From contig CAWFFM010000010.1 of the NCBI GenBank assembly GCA_963815125.1, positions 1 to 64,000 on the forward strand: a stretch of 64,000 nt of DNA. The letters are read 5' to 3'. This DNA is from Actinocatenispora sp963815125. Lineage in GTDB: Bacteria; Actinomycetota; Actinomycetes; Mycobacteriales; Micromonosporaceae. The notes below the pieces were generated by a model. The model saw nothing but the letters and a program-made list of their open reading frames with translations. It searched no databases and was not told the origin of the DNA. The translations under genes were made by a program, and so were the position numbers. Position 1 is the stretch's first letter, and each line of letters opens with the position of its first letter. Shown here in pieces: positions 24,613 through 33,489 of this stretch.

Positions 24613-24711
24613 TCACACCGGCAGTTTCCGGCCCAGCCAGCGCACGGCCTCGGCCCAGGCGTCGGACGTGACGTCCACGTTGGCGTAGCCGATGCCGGCG
24701 GCGAGCACCCA
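24613..24711 (-). pseudogene. Possible C-terminal gene fragment (hydrolase-like)
   Basis: About 30 codons with strong coding bias end in DAWAEAVRWLGRKLPV and a TGA. This resembles the last helix of dienelactone-hydrolase-type proteins, but no upstream part of such a gene is present. It may be a remnant; support is weak. Confidence 0.3.
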
Positions 24712-24898
24712 CCGGCGACGGGCACCGGGCAAGGGTGGATCTGATGCCGGCACCGAACCACCTCCTCGACATGCGCCCGACTGCCACGAGTGCCGCCCCT
24801 GAGCCATTCGGAGAGCCGGCCGGTGCGGATGGGCGGAAACGTGCTCCACCCAGCGACTGCAACAGTGGGTACACGCCAGGAAACAGAGAGATGCCTAA

Positions 24899-24912
24899 GT
24901 GATGTAGATCAC
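24899..24912. promoter_or_regulatory. CRP/FNR-type site GTGATGTAGATCAC
   Basis: A GTGAT-N4-ATCAC dyad, extended to AGTGATGTAGATCACA, matches the actinobacterial Crp core GTGA-N6-TCAC. It lies in an AT-rich promoter-like region about 180 bases before the permease/amidase operon. Binding is inferred. Confidence 0.55.
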
Positions 24913-25093
24913 ATAACTAACAGAATGCAGGCAATAATGCCCTTTATGTCGCTCTACTTCGATGTAGGTCCGGAGAGTTGTCACAGTCGGTTGCAGCCGC
25001 AACGGACACCTCTTCCCACGGCATCGATGGGTGCCGATGGGAGGGATCGGACGGACTCCCCGGCCGGCCAGCAGTGATCTAGTGTTCGGCGCC

Positions 25094-26482
25094 GTGGTCG
25101 CCAACCAGGACAACATCCAGCAATTCGGGTACAAGCAGGAGCTCAGGCGTTCCCTGAGCTTCGCGGATCTGCTCTTCTACGGGCTGATCTTCATGGTCCC
25201 GATCGCGCCCTTCGGCATCTTCGGCAGCGTCTACCAGAGCTCCGGCGGGATGGTCGCGCTCGCGTACGCGATCGGCACCATCGCGATGATGTTCACCGCC
25301 GCGTCGTACGCGCAGATGGCCCGCGCGTTCCCGATGACCGGCTCGGTGTACACCTACGCCGGGCGCGGGATCGGTGCCCCGGTCGGCTTCCTGGCCGGCT
25401 GGATGGTGCTGCTCGACTACCTGCTCGTACCGAGCCTGCTGTACCTGGTCGCCGGCATCGCGATGCATGCCACCATCCCCGGCGTACCGGTATGGGTGTG
25501 GCTGATCATCTTCCTGGTCTTCAACACGGTGGTGAACGGCTTCGGCATCAAGCTGACCGCGCTGGTCACCCGGATCATGCTGATCGGCGAACTGATCGTG
25601 CTGGCCATCTTCCTGGTCATCGGCATCAGCGCGCTGGCCCAGGGCAAGGGACACGGCTCGGTGATCGGCCCGCTGTTCAACTCGCACACCTTCTCCTGGC
25701 CGCTGGTGTTCGGCGCCGTCTCGGTGGCGGCACTGTCCTTCCTCGGCTTCGACGGCATCTCGATGCTGGCCGAGGAGAACCGCGGCGAGTCCCGCCGGAT
25801 CGGCCGCTCCATGATCGCCGCGCTCGGCCTGGCCGGAGTGCTGTTCATCGCCCAGACCTGGGTCGCCGGGCTGCTCGTACCGCACTCCGCCGACCTGATC
25901 AGCAAGGGCGACCCGAACGGTGTCGCGTTCTACGACGCGGCCCGGGTGGCCGGCGGCGGCTGGCTGGCCAACCTGACCCAGACCGCGACCGCGATCGCCT
26001 GGGGCTTCGCCGACTCGCTCGTCGCGCAGGTGGCCATCTCCCGGCTGCTGTACGCGATGGCCCGGGACCGGCAGCTGCCCAAATTCCTGGCCAAGGTGTC
26101 CGTGAAGCGTCTGGTGCCGACCAACGCGATCATCCTCACCGCCGTACTGACGCTGGCCCTCGGCGAGTTCATGGCCAGCCGCGCGGACGGCATCTCGCTG
26201 CTGTCCTCACTGATCAACTTCGGCGCGATGACCGCGTTCCTGGTCCTGCACATCTCGGTCGTGTCGCACTACGTCATCCGCAACGGCAGCCGGCGCTGGC
26301 TGGCGCACCTGATCGTGCCGCTGATCGGCTTCGGCATCCTGCTGTACGTGGTGATCAACGCGAAGGTGGCCGCGCAGATGCTGGGTATCGTCTGGCTCGG
26401 CGTCGGTGTCATCGTGCTGATCTCGCTGTACGTGGCCGGCCGCCGCCCGAAGCTGCCCGAGCTAGCACCGGAGGAAGCGTGA
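25094..26482 (+). CDS. APC-family amino acid/amine permease
   Basis: About 462 residues and 12 hydrophobic helices. Signature parts are RRSLSFADLLFYGLIFMVPI at helix 1, PMTGSVYTYAGRGIG, GFLAGWMVLLDYLLVPSL and ALSFLGFDGISMLAEENRG (helix 6 and the following conserved Glu). It should import an amino acid, amide or amine. The GTG at 25094 is the likely start; a longer frame from 25031 has no RBS. The first gene of an operon with acetamidase, whose GTG overlaps the permease stop. A CRP-like site is upstream. Confidence 0.86.
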   Translation: MVANQDNIQQFGYKQELRRSLSFADLLFYGLIFMVPIAPFGIFGSVYQSSGGMVALAYAIGTIAMMFTAASYAQMARAFPMTGSVYTYAGRGIGAPVGFLAGWMVLLDYLLVPSLLYLVAGIAMHATIPGVPVWVWLIIFLVFNTVVNGFGIKLTALVTRIMLIGELIVLAIFLVIGISALAQGKGHGSVIGPLFNSHTFSWPLVFGAVSVAALSFLGFDGISMLAEENRGESRRIGRSMIAALGLAGVLFIAQTWVAGLLVPHSADLISKGDPNGVAFYDAARVAGGGWLANLTQTATAIAWGFADSLVAQVAISRLLYAMARDRQLPKFLAKVSVKRLVPTNAIILTAVLTLALGEFMASRADGISLLSSLINFGAMTAFLVLHISVVSHYVIRNGSRRWLAHLIVPLIGFGILLYVVINAKVAAQMLGIVWLGVGVIVLISLYVAGRRPKLPELAPEEA

Positions 26483-27492
26483 CCGATCTCGTCGAATACC
26501 GGCCCGGACCCGACGAGCTGTCGTACACCTTCGGCGGCCGGCCGGCGGTGCGCCGGGTACGGCCCGGCGACCTGGTGTCGATGTACACCGAGGACTGTTT
26601 CGGCGGGGTGGTCCGGTCGGTCACCGACCTGCCCTCCCAGGTGTGCAACTTCCCGTACCTCAACCCGGTGACCGGACCCTTCCATGTGGAGGGCGCCGAA
26701 CCCGGCGACACCCTCGCGCTGCACTTCGTGGAGATCGCACCGGCCCGCGACTGGGCGGTCACCACCACACTGCCGCACTTCGGCGCGCTGACCGGTACGC
26801 ACACCACGGCGACCCTGCAGGAACCGCTGGAGGAACGGGTCTGGCGCTACGAGGTGGACGTCGCCGCCGGTACGGTCCGCTACCGGGCCAGCCGCTCGGA
26901 CTACACCGTCGAACTGCCGCTGGACCCGATGCACGGCACGGTCGGGGTGGCGCCGGCCGCCGGCGAGGCCCGGCTGACCATCACCCCGGACGCACACGGC
27001 GGCAACATGGACACCCCGGAGCTGCGCGCCGGCGTGACCGTCTACATCGGAGTCAATGTGGACGGTGCGCTGTTCGCGATCGGCGACGGGCACTGCCGGC
27101 AGGGCGAGGGTGAGGTCACCGGCGCCGCGGTCGAGGCGGCGATGAACACCGTCGTCGCGGTCGACCTGATCAAGGGCGTGGGCACACCGTGGCCCCGGCT
27201 GGAGTCCGACACGCACCTGATGTCCACCGGCTCGGCCCGTCCATTGGAGGACGCGTTCCGGATCAGCCAGCACGACCTGGTGCACTGGGCCGCCGACCTC
27301 ACCGGACTGGACACCCTGGACGCGTACCAGCTGATCGCGCAGGCCGGTCAGGCGCCGGTGGGCAACGTGGTGGACAGCAACTACACGATGGTGGCGAAGG
27401 TGGCCAAGCAGTACCTCGGCGCGGGCGCCGCGTACCAGGGTGTGCACGAACGGCTGCGCGCCACGGGCCGGCAGTACCTCGACCGGCGGTGA
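26479..27492 (+). CDS. Acetamidase/formamidase-family amidohydrolase
   Basis: A 337-residue FmdA/AmdA-family hydrolase. It has the characteristic MYTEDCFGG, NPVTGPFHVEGAEPGDTLAL, DAHGGNMDTPEL and AIGDGHCRQGEGEVTG segments that hold the metal/active-site residues. It hydrolyses short amides such as formamide or acetamide to ammonia and acid. It overlaps the permease stop and the next gene's start (both GTGA), so the permease may bring in an amide or a precursor. Start is GTG. Confidence 0.9.
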   Translation: MTDLVEYRPGPDELSYTFGGRPAVRRVRPGDLVSMYTEDCFGGVVRSVTDLPSQVCNFPYLNPVTGPFHVEGAEPGDTLALHFVEIAPARDWAVTTTLPHFGALTGTHTTATLQEPLEERVWRYEVDVAAGTVRYRASRSDYTVELPLDPMHGTVGVAPAAGEARLTITPDAHGGNMDTPELRAGVTVYIGVNVDGALFAIGDGHCRQGEGEVTGAAVEAAMNTVVAVDLIKGVGTPWPRLESDTHLMSTGSARPLEDAFRISQHDLVHWAADLTGLDTLDAYQLIAQAGQAPVGNVVDSNYTMVAKVAKQYLGAGAAYQGVHERLRATGRQYLDRR

Positions 27493-28202
27493 GTCTCTAC
27501 ACGGGGGGCCAGTACGAGGTTCCCGACGAGGAACCGGACGACGAACCCGACTACCCGGACGCCACCGGGCGGCTGCCGCTGACGGAGACCCTGTTCGTAC
27601 TCGCCCATGACGAGAAGGGCCGGCCCCGCTTCCATCCGCGGATCCTGGACGTCGGGATCGCCACCGCGGTCCTGGCCGAACTGATCATCGTGGGGGCGGT
27701 GCGGTGTACGGACGGTCCGGTACGCCTGGTCGCCGTGCCGCCCGCGCGCCGGGAACTGCTCGGTTCGGCCGCCCGACTGATCGGCGGCACCCTCGACGCG
27801 TACGGGGTGACCGACTGGCTGCACATCCTCGCCGACAACGCCGCGGTCCGCGCCGGTGACGCGCTCGTCGCGGCCGGGCTGTGCGAGCGGGAGAGCGGCC
27901 GTCGACTCGGCTTGTTCCGGGTCCAGCGCGTCCGGTTCACCGTGCGGACGCTGCTGCCCCGCGCCGAGGCCTGGTACAACAACGCGCTCACCTGGTCCAC
28001 CCAGCTCGGCCCGGCCGATGCGGTACTGGCTTCGCTGGGTCGCGACCTCGGCATGCTGCCCCCGGCGTACGCGGACCTGTCCGGCGAGGCCCGTGAGCAG
28101 CGCCGCGAACTGATCCTGGCCGCGATGGACGACCAGTTGCGGGCCGTCGTGGCGGCGGCCCGCAAGTACGTCACGGACGCCGCGTTCGGCGCGTACAACT
28201 GA
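27489..28202 (+). CDS. GPP34 (GOLPH3/VPS74-like) domain protein
   Basis: A 237-residue protein: an acidic N terminus (EEPDDEPDYPDAT), then the helical GPP34 fold with LPLTETLFVLAHDE, LDVGIATAVLAELI and a basic RRLGLFRVQRVRF segment. Eukaryotic relatives bind phosphatidylinositol 4-phosphate; actinobacterial ones have no assigned function. Its GTG overlaps the acetamidase stop (GTGA), an unexpected translational coupling. Likely peripheral at the membrane by family analogy. Confidence 0.82.
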   Translation: MSLYTGGQYEVPDEEPDDEPDYPDATGRLPLTETLFVLAHDEKGRPRFHPRILDVGIATAVLAELIIVGAVRCTDGPVRLVAVPPARRELLGSAARLIGGTLDAYGVTDWLHILADNAAVRAGDALVAAGLCERESGRRLGLFRVQRVRFTVRTLLPRAEAWYNNALTWSTQLGPADAVLASLGRDLGMLPPAYADLSGEAREQRRELILAAMDDQLRAVVAAARKYVTDAAFGAYN

Positions 28203-28450
28203 CGGCCGGCGAGGGCAGGAACGGACCGGCGCGTTGATTTCGGCTCACCGGTCCGGCGTGTGACTGCGCTGCGGCGTACGGCAAGGTGTCCAATCAGAAT
28301 CCTCCGGGTAATAGAACAAGATCTGGGTACTCGTTGTGATCAAGCCAGTACCGGGAGAGACTTTTGCACCATTCTGGTTCATTAACAGCCGTCCATGCAA
28401 CCATTTCGCAAGCCCGACGCATTGGGTGAAGTGAAGGGGGTTTCCACACC

Positions 28451-29356
28451 ATGACGCTGCAAGCCGAGACCGATCGTCGACCCACCGGGTACGAGCAGAT
28501 CACCGCGGAAGAACGCCGGCAGTACCAGGAGCAGGGCTATCTGATCATCCGGAACGCTCTGGACGAGACGATGCGGGCGCGCCTGGAGAAGGCTGTCGAC
28601 AAGGTCTACGACGAAGAGGAGAGCGCGGGACGGCTGCGGCCAGACAAATCCATCCACGTGATGGGTTTCTTCCCGCGAAATCCGATCTTCACCGAGTTGC
28701 TCGACTACCCCACCACGTTCCCGTATCTCTGGGGACTGATGGGCTGGAACATCTACAGCCACCACAATCACATCGACATCAACCCGCCGATCTCAGAACC
28801 GGGTGACCCGTTCTGGAACTGGCACCAGGACGGCTACCGGCAGAACGCGGACATCGACATGGATCCGCGGCCGATGTTCATGACGAAGATCTGCTACCTG
28901 CTCACCGACCTGAGCGTGACCGGGCGTGGCGCCACCCAGATCATCCCGGGCAGCCACGTCAACAACTCGCTCGCCGGGCGGCCGGAGAAGCCGGGCGACC
29001 CGGTCATCCGACCGGAGGGCGCGATCGAGATCCAGGCCAAGGCCGGGGACGCGTTCATCTTCGACCGCCGGCTGTGGCACTCGCGCTCGGTCAACCTGTC
29101 CGAGCTGACCCGCAAGCACATCTTCATCGGCTACACGTACCGGTGGATCCGGCCGCTGGACGAGGTCACCCCTGACTTCGACAGCGACTGGTTCAAGTCA
29201 CTCAACCCGTTGCAGCAGCAGCTGCTCGGGGGCGCCGACACCAACTCCAGCTACTGGGGGGTCAAGCCGGACGGCTGGATCGACAAGGAACTCCCGCTGC
29301 GTAAGGAGCTCGCCTCGCGCGACCTGCTCGACCGCAGCACGTCGTACCTGCGCTGA
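28451..29356 (+). CDS. Phytanoyl-CoA dioxygenase (PhyH)-family oxygenase
   Basis: A 301-residue Fe(II)/2-oxoglutarate dioxygenase. The iron ligands are visible as H125-x-D127 in WNWHQDGYR and H210 in DRRLWHSRS; TRKHIFIGYTYRW would supply the 2-oxoglutarate-binding region. Entry EEQGYLIIRNAL-type sequence (YQEQGYLIIRNALDE) opens the domain. It hydroxylates an unknown small molecule. Its upstream 240 bases are markedly AT-richer than the surroundings, and it is a single gene closed by a terminator, which hints at acquisition by transfer. Confidence 0.88.
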   Translation: MTLQAETDRRPTGYEQITAEERRQYQEQGYLIIRNALDETMRARLEKAVDKVYDEEESAGRLRPDKSIHVMGFFPRNPIFTELLDYPTTFPYLWGLMGWNIYSHHNHIDINPPISEPGDPFWNWHQDGYRQNADIDMDPRPMFMTKICYLLTDLSVTGRGATQIIPGSHVNNSLAGRPEKPGDPVIRPEGAIEIQAKAGDAFIFDRRLWHSRSVNLSELTRKHIFIGYTYRWIRPLDEVTPDFDSDWFKSLNPLQQQLLGGADTNSSYWGVKPDGWIDKELPLRKELASRDLLDRSTSYLR

Positions 29357-29370
29357 CCCACGGGCAGCGC

Positions 29371-29404
29371 AACGGGCCGTCACCCCTGTGGGTGGCGGCC
29401 CGTT
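29371..29404. terminator. Bidirectional terminator
   Basis: A 15-bp stem (one G-T pair) with a CTGT loop between the convergent phyH-like and gtrA-like genes. Confidence 0.8.
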
Positions 29405-29415
29405 CGGTGTACCGG

Positions 29416-29979
29416 TCAGGCGACCTCGTCGTCGGAGCCCAGCTTCCGTACCGGCTCGCGTACCGGCCGCGCCACGTCGTCGGGATGCGGGCGTACGTCG
29501 GCCTGCGGGAACACGTACCGGCGGAACGCCCACAGCCGGAACCCCATCGCCAGCAGGGTGCCCAGCACCATGCCGCTGGTGAAGTCGGCGACCTCCTGGA
29601 CCAGCAGGCTCACCGCCGGGGTCTGCAGGCCCAGGACATACCGGGAGATCCCCAGCGGAATGTCGTTGACCACTACACCCAGGCCGCTGATCAGGAAGAA
29701 CAGCGCCGCCTCGTGGTGGCGTTCGCGGCCGCCCCGGGTCCGGAACGACCATTCCCGGTTCAGTACGTAGGACACCACGGTCGCCACGATCGTGGCCACG
29801 GTCAGCGCGGTCACCGGCTTCTCGGGCAGCACCGTGAGCTTCAGTCCGTAGTTGATGACGACGGTGATCACGAAGCAGGTGCCACCGACCACCAGGAACT
29901 TGAGCATTTCCCGGTGCTTGATGAGCAGCGAGCGCAGCGGCTCCGGCACGTGCCGGAGTACCCGGCTGACCACGAACAT
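29416..29979 (-). CDS. GtrA-family membrane protein
   Basis: A 187-residue protein with four helices (about 27-47, 55-75, 95-115, 123-145) and the GtrA landmarks KFLVVGGTCFVI, YVLNREWSFR and the C-terminal RRYVFP. GtrA proteins are thought to move undecaprenyl-linked sugars across the membrane or support cell-wall glycosylation. The last 35 residues form a charged cytoplasmic tail (RPHPDDVARPVREPVRKL). A polyprenol-phosphate glycosyltransferase gene lies 2.5 kb away and could be a functional partner. Confidence 0.88.
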   Translation of the reverse strand: MFVVSRVLRHVPEPLRSLLIKHREMLKFLVVGGTCFVITVVINYGLKLTVLPEKPVTALTVATIVATVVSYVLNREWSFRTRGGRERHHEAALFFLISGLGVVVNDIPLGISRYVLGLQTPAVSLLVQEVADFTSGMVLGTLLAMGFRLWAFRRYVFPQADVRPHPDDVARPVREPVRKLGSDDEVA

Positions 29980-30072
29980 TCACGGCAGTTTACGCAGCTA
30001 CCGGCGGCGACGTCGCAGCAGCCGGCGGGGCGGCCCGCACCCCCGCCGCCGGCCGGCCCGGTGACCTGCCGC

Positions 30073-31125
30073 TCAGCGATCCGTAGCGATCAACGTGACC
30101 GCCGCCGCACCGGCACCCAGCGCGGCCGGATCACCGGTGCGGGCGTACACGTCGACGGCGGTGTCGACGAGTTTGATCACGTGCTCGTCCCGGTGCGCGG
30201 CGGCCCGGTCCAGTACCTGCCCGGCCGGGTCCGGGCCGGCCGGCGGTGCGGTCAGTTCGTCCGGCGGTACCGGCCGGTCCGGGGTGTAGACCGCGGTCAC
30301 CGCTGCGCTGGCCGCCCAGCCCGCGGCGACGCTGGGCACCCACTGTTCGACGGGCAGCGCCGGCAGGGTGCGCCAGACGGCGTTGGGTGCGGTGGCGGCA
30401 TGTACGAGCATCACCGGCTCGCCGTAGCCGTAGGTGCGGTAGCGCAGCACCGCCGCGTCCACCACCTCGGCCAGCCAGTCGCGGGCCTGCTGCGGTCCGT
30501 CCGGTGGCCGCACCGCGCCCAGCGAGTCCGACCAGCCGGGCAGTTCAGGCAGCCGGGCGAGGCGGTCCCGGATGCCGCCCTCCTGCTCCGGTAGTACCGG
30601 TACCTGGTCCAGCGCGTGGACCGGGGTGAGCCGGCCGCCGGGCGCCACCACCCCGGGTACCTGCTGCCAGCGGGCCGCCCAGTAGGCGAGGGCGTGTCCC
30701 AGTTCGGCGCGGGCCGCATCGGACTCGTCGCCGGACAGCAACGTACGGACCGCGTGCCCGACCCGGATCACACCGTGGGTCGCGCCGGCCGCGATGCCCG
30801 GCAGCAGCCGCGGCCACCAGGTCGCCAGCACGTCGCGCCACGGCCGGTCGGCGATCTCGCCGGTCAGGTGGTCGACCCAGTCGGCGATCCGGCGCGGGTC
30901 GCCGAGCGCCCGCTGCCACCGGTCGGCGGCGATCGGTTCCACGGAGTCCGGCATGTCGCTGAGTTTCGGTGTGTACCAGTCGATCCAGTGGTGGATCTGG
31001 TTCTGGTAGCCGTGCCGGGCCAGTACCTCCACCGCCATCGGGGCATGGTTGGACAGCCAGCCCTGTCGTTCCGGGCCGGTCACGTGCAGTCGTTCGTACG
31101 CCTCGTCGAGCGCGCCGTCAGCCAT
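30073..31125 (-). CDS. Questin oxidase-like protein (DUF4243)
   Basis: A 350-residue protein of the questin oxidase family: GWLSNHAPMAVEVLARHG at the N terminus, HHWIDWYTPKL, LLPGIAAGATHGVIRVGHAVR and a C-terminal AHRDEHVIKLVDTAVDVYA helix. Conserved His residues suggest cofactor-free or metal-assisted Baeyer-Villiger-type oxidation, as in the fungal enzyme. Substrate here is unknown. ATG at 31125 has GAGGGGAG upstream. It is divergent from the LD-carboxypeptidase gene with a palindrome in between. Confidence 0.83.
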   Translation of the reverse strand: MADGALDEAYERLHVTGPERQGWLSNHAPMAVEVLARHGYQNQIHHWIDWYTPKLSDMPDSVEPIAADRWQRALGDPRRIADWVDHLTGEIADRPWRDVLATWWPRLLPGIAAGATHGVIRVGHAVRTLLSGDESDAARAELGHALAYWAARWQQVPGVVAPGGRLTPVHALDQVPVLPEQEGGIRDRLARLPELPGWSDSLGAVRPPDGPQQARDWLAEVVDAAVLRYRTYGYGEPVMLVHAATAPNAVWRTLPALPVEQWVPSVAAGWAASAAVTAVYTPDRPVPPDELTAPPAGPDPAGQVLDRAAAHRDEHVIKLVDTAVDVYARTGDPAALGAGAAAVTLIATDR

Positions 31126-31164
31126 CTCGTGCTCCCCTCGGTGTGGTCCCGGCGATCGTGCAAG

Positions 31165-31180
31165 TTGAAGCACACTTCAA
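31165..31180. promoter_or_regulatory. Palindrome TTGAAG-CACA-CTTCAA
   Basis: A perfect 6-4-6 inverted repeat in the 110-base divergent region between the questin oxidase-like and LD-carboxypeptidase genes. It resembles MerR/TetR-type operators; no regulator gene is adjacent. Confidence 0.45.
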
Positions 31181-31235
31181 GTCAAGCGAACGGAATCCGG
31201 TGTGGGCAAGGGAACTCGCGTTGCTAACGTGCGGC

Positions 31236-32273
31236 ATGAACAACTACCCACCGAAAGCGAAGCCGGGCGACCGGGTCGCGGTGCTGTCGCCCGGCGCGGC
31301 ACTGCCCGCGGTCTTCCCGGCACCGTTCGATCTCGGACTGCGCCGGCTGGAGGACGAGTTCGGGCTCCGCCCGGTCGAATATCCGACCACCCGCAAACTG
31401 GGCGCCAGCCCGCAGGACCGGGCGGCCGACATCCACGCCGCGTTCGCCGACCCGTCCATCCGGGCGGTACTGACCAGCATCGGTGGCGAGGACCAGATCA
31501 AGGTGCTGCGCCACCTCGACCCGGAGGTGCTGCGGGCCGACCCGAAGCCGTTCTTCGGTCAGAGCGACAACACCAACCTGCACAACTATCTGTGGAACCT
31601 GGGCATCGTGTCGTACTACGGCGGCACGGTGATGACCGTGCTCGGCCGCTACGGCGCGCTCAACCCGCACAGCACCGAGTCGTTGCGCGCCGCACTGTTC
31701 TCCGACGGCGAGTACGAGCTGCGCCCGGCACACACGTACACCGACGTCGGCAAGGACTGGCGGGAGCCCGGCGTACTCGACACCGAGCCGGAGATGCTGC
31801 CCGCCGGCGGCTGGCAGTGGTACGGGCCGCGTCGTACGGTCGTCGGTCCGGCCTGGGGCGGCTGCCTGGAGATCCTCGACTTCAACCTGCGGGCCGACCG
31901 CTACCTGCGCGAACCGGCCGCGTACGCCGGTGCCGTGCTCTACCTGGAGACCTCCGAGGAACTGCCGAGCGCCGAGTACGTCTACCGGGTGCTGATGGGC
32001 ATGGCCGAGCGTGGCCTGCTGCAGCAGTTCAGCGCCGTACTGATGGGCCGCCCGAAGGCATGGGAGTTCAACCGGCCGAACAGTCCGGAACAGAAGGCCG
32101 CGTACACCGGGGAGCAGCACGACGCGGTGCTGCGGGCACTGACCGAGTACCACCCGGACGTGCCGGTCGTGTTCAATGTCGATTTCGGGCATACCGATCC
32201 GCAGCTGGTGATCCCCAACGGCGGTGAGGTGACCGTCGACGCGGTGGAACGCCGTATCACGGTCCGCTACTGA
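31236..32273 (+). CDS. S66 peptidase, LD-carboxypeptidase/MccF-like
   Basis: A 345-residue S66 serine peptidase. It opens KPGDRVAVLSPGAALPAVFP; the strand LTSIGGEDQIKVL and the nucleophile motif FFGQSDNTNLHNYL (Ser110) follow. The Glu and His of the Ser-Glu-His triad should lie in YLETSEE and NVDFGHTDPQ. It cuts the L,D bond of murein tetrapeptides or, as in MccF, detoxifies aminoacyl nucleotides; the GGEDQ loop resembles the MccF-like branch. ATG at 31236. Confidence 0.87.
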   Translation: MNNYPPKAKPGDRVAVLSPGAALPAVFPAPFDLGLRRLEDEFGLRPVEYPTTRKLGASPQDRAADIHAAFADPSIRAVLTSIGGEDQIKVLRHLDPEVLRADPKPFFGQSDNTNLHNYLWNLGIVSYYGGTVMTVLGRYGALNPHSTESLRAALFSDGEYELRPAHTYTDVGKDWREPGVLDTEPEMLPAGGWQWYGPRRTVVGPAWGGCLEILDFNLRADRYLREPAAYAGAVLYLETSEELPSAEYVYRVLMGMAERGLLQQFSAVLMGRPKAWEFNRPNSPEQKAAYTGEQHDAVLRALTEYHPDVPVVFNVDFGHTDPQLVIPNGGEVTVDAVERRITVRY

Positions 32274-32281
32274 CCAGCGGC

Positions 32282-32327
32282 CATCGGGACCGGGCGCTGG
32301 TCATGCCGGCGATGCCCGGTCCCGATG
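32282..32327 (+). terminator. Terminator after LD-carboxypeptidase gene
   Basis: Perfect 13-bp stem CATCGGGACCGGG / CCCGGTCCCGATG with a 20-base loop, followed by TTCTCG, just beyond the stop codon. Confidence 0.75.
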
Positions 32328-32467
32328 TTCTCGGATCGTCACCCGGACTGGTCGCGATGATCTACTCTGCCGTTCCTGGTGGTTACCGACGGTACGAGTC
32401 TGGCGCGTGGGCCACGTCAGGATGCTCGTGACGAGCTGTCGTCGATACTGGAGGGACGTCCCGACCG

Positions 32468-33307
32468 ATGGTGAGCAACGTGATAGGCGATCATCAGGAC
32501 ATGTCTTCCGACCCGACAGCCGAGCGGGCCGCAACGGCCGTCGCGCTACCTGAGCCGTGGTGCGACTCGGCGGTGACCGTCGTGCTGCCCACCTACAACG
32601 AGGCGGACAACCTGCCGATCCTCGTACGGGCGCTGCTGTCGCTGCCCCTGACCGCCGTGCGGGTGCTGGTCGTGGACGACAACAGTCCGGACGGCACCGG
32701 CAAGGTGGCGGAGGATCTGGCGGCCGAGCTGAACACCGACGACCGGGAGATCGTCACCGTGGTGCACCGCACCGCGAAGGAGGGGCTCGGCCGGGCGTAC
32801 GTGGACGGCATGACCCGCGCGTTGGCGGCCGGCGCGGAGTTCGTCGTACAGATGGACTCCGATCTGTCCCATCCGCCGGAGTGCATCCCGGAGATGCTGG
32901 GCACCCTGCTGTCCACCCGGGCCGGCGTGGTCATCGGCTCCCGTTACGTCACCGGCGGGGTACTGGCCGAGGAGTGGAAGCTGCACCGCCGGTTGCTGTC
33001 CAGCTGGGCCAACTTCTACGTACAGCGACTGCTCTCGCTCCGGATCCGGGACGTCACTGCCGGCTACAAACTCTGGCGCGCGGAGACGCTACGGGACATG
33101 CAGCTGGATTCGGTGGGCAGCAACGGTTACAGCTTCCAGGTGGAGATGAACTACCGGGCGGCACTGCGCGGTCACAAGATCCTGGAGGTACCGATCCGTT
33201 TCGAGGAACGGCAACGTGGCGCGTCCAAGATGAGCCTGTCCGTACAACTGGAGTCGGCTCTGGTGCCGCTGCGACTCCGGCGTCGTCGGCGTCAGGTACG
33301 GCGGTAG
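32468..33307 (+). CDS. GT2 polyprenol-monophosphate mannosyl/glucosyltransferase
   Basis: A 279-residue family 2 glycosyltransferase of the dolichol-phosphate mannose synthase type. The motifs are VVLPTYNEADNLP, VLVVDDNSPDGTGK, QMDSDLSHPPE (DXD-like metal site), SRYVTGG and RDVTAGYKLWR. It lacks the C-terminal transmembrane domain, like the actinobacterial Ppm1 catalytic unit, and ends in a basic patch (LRLRRRRRQVRR). It loads a sugar from a nucleotide donor onto polyprenol phosphate for lipoglycan or protein O-mannosylation. A start at the ATG at 32501 is also possible. Confidence 0.88.
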   Translation: MVSNVIGDHQDMSSDPTAERAATAVALPEPWCDSAVTVVLPTYNEADNLPILVRALLSLPLTAVRVLVVDDNSPDGTGKVAEDLAAELNTDDREIVTVVHRTAKEGLGRAYVDGMTRALAAGAEFVVQMDSDLSHPPECIPEMLGTLLSTRAGVVIGSRYVTGGVLAEEWKLHRRLLSSWANFYVQRLLSLRIRDVTAGYKLWRAETLRDMQLDSVGSNGYSFQVEMNYRAALRGHKILEVPIRFEERQRGASKMSLSVQLESALVPLRLRRRRRQVRR

Positions 33308-33459
33308 CTCGTCCAGGCGCGGTCTCCCCTAAGGGAACCTCCCTGGAGCGGGGTGACGTGGGAGACACTTCGCCTCCGGTGTGTCCCCTAATATATGGCC
33401 GTACCCGGACATACTCTTCGCACGTTACACAGCGCGGTGAATGCACCACGAACGTGGGG

Positions 33460-33489
33460 TTGCCCCACGGGTAACCCGTTCGTTATGTT
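33460..33489 (+). promoter_or_regulatory. Candidate promoter with GTAACC element for the RlpA-like gene
   Basis: TTGCCC, 18 bases, then TATGTT form a plausible sigma-70-like promoter. The spacer contains GTAACC followed by GTTATG at 5-base spacing (33471-33487), resembling MtrA-type motifs upstream of cell-wall genes. A 7-bp hairpin CGTGGGG-TTG-CCCCACG overlaps the -35 side. Inferred only. Confidence 0.4.
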
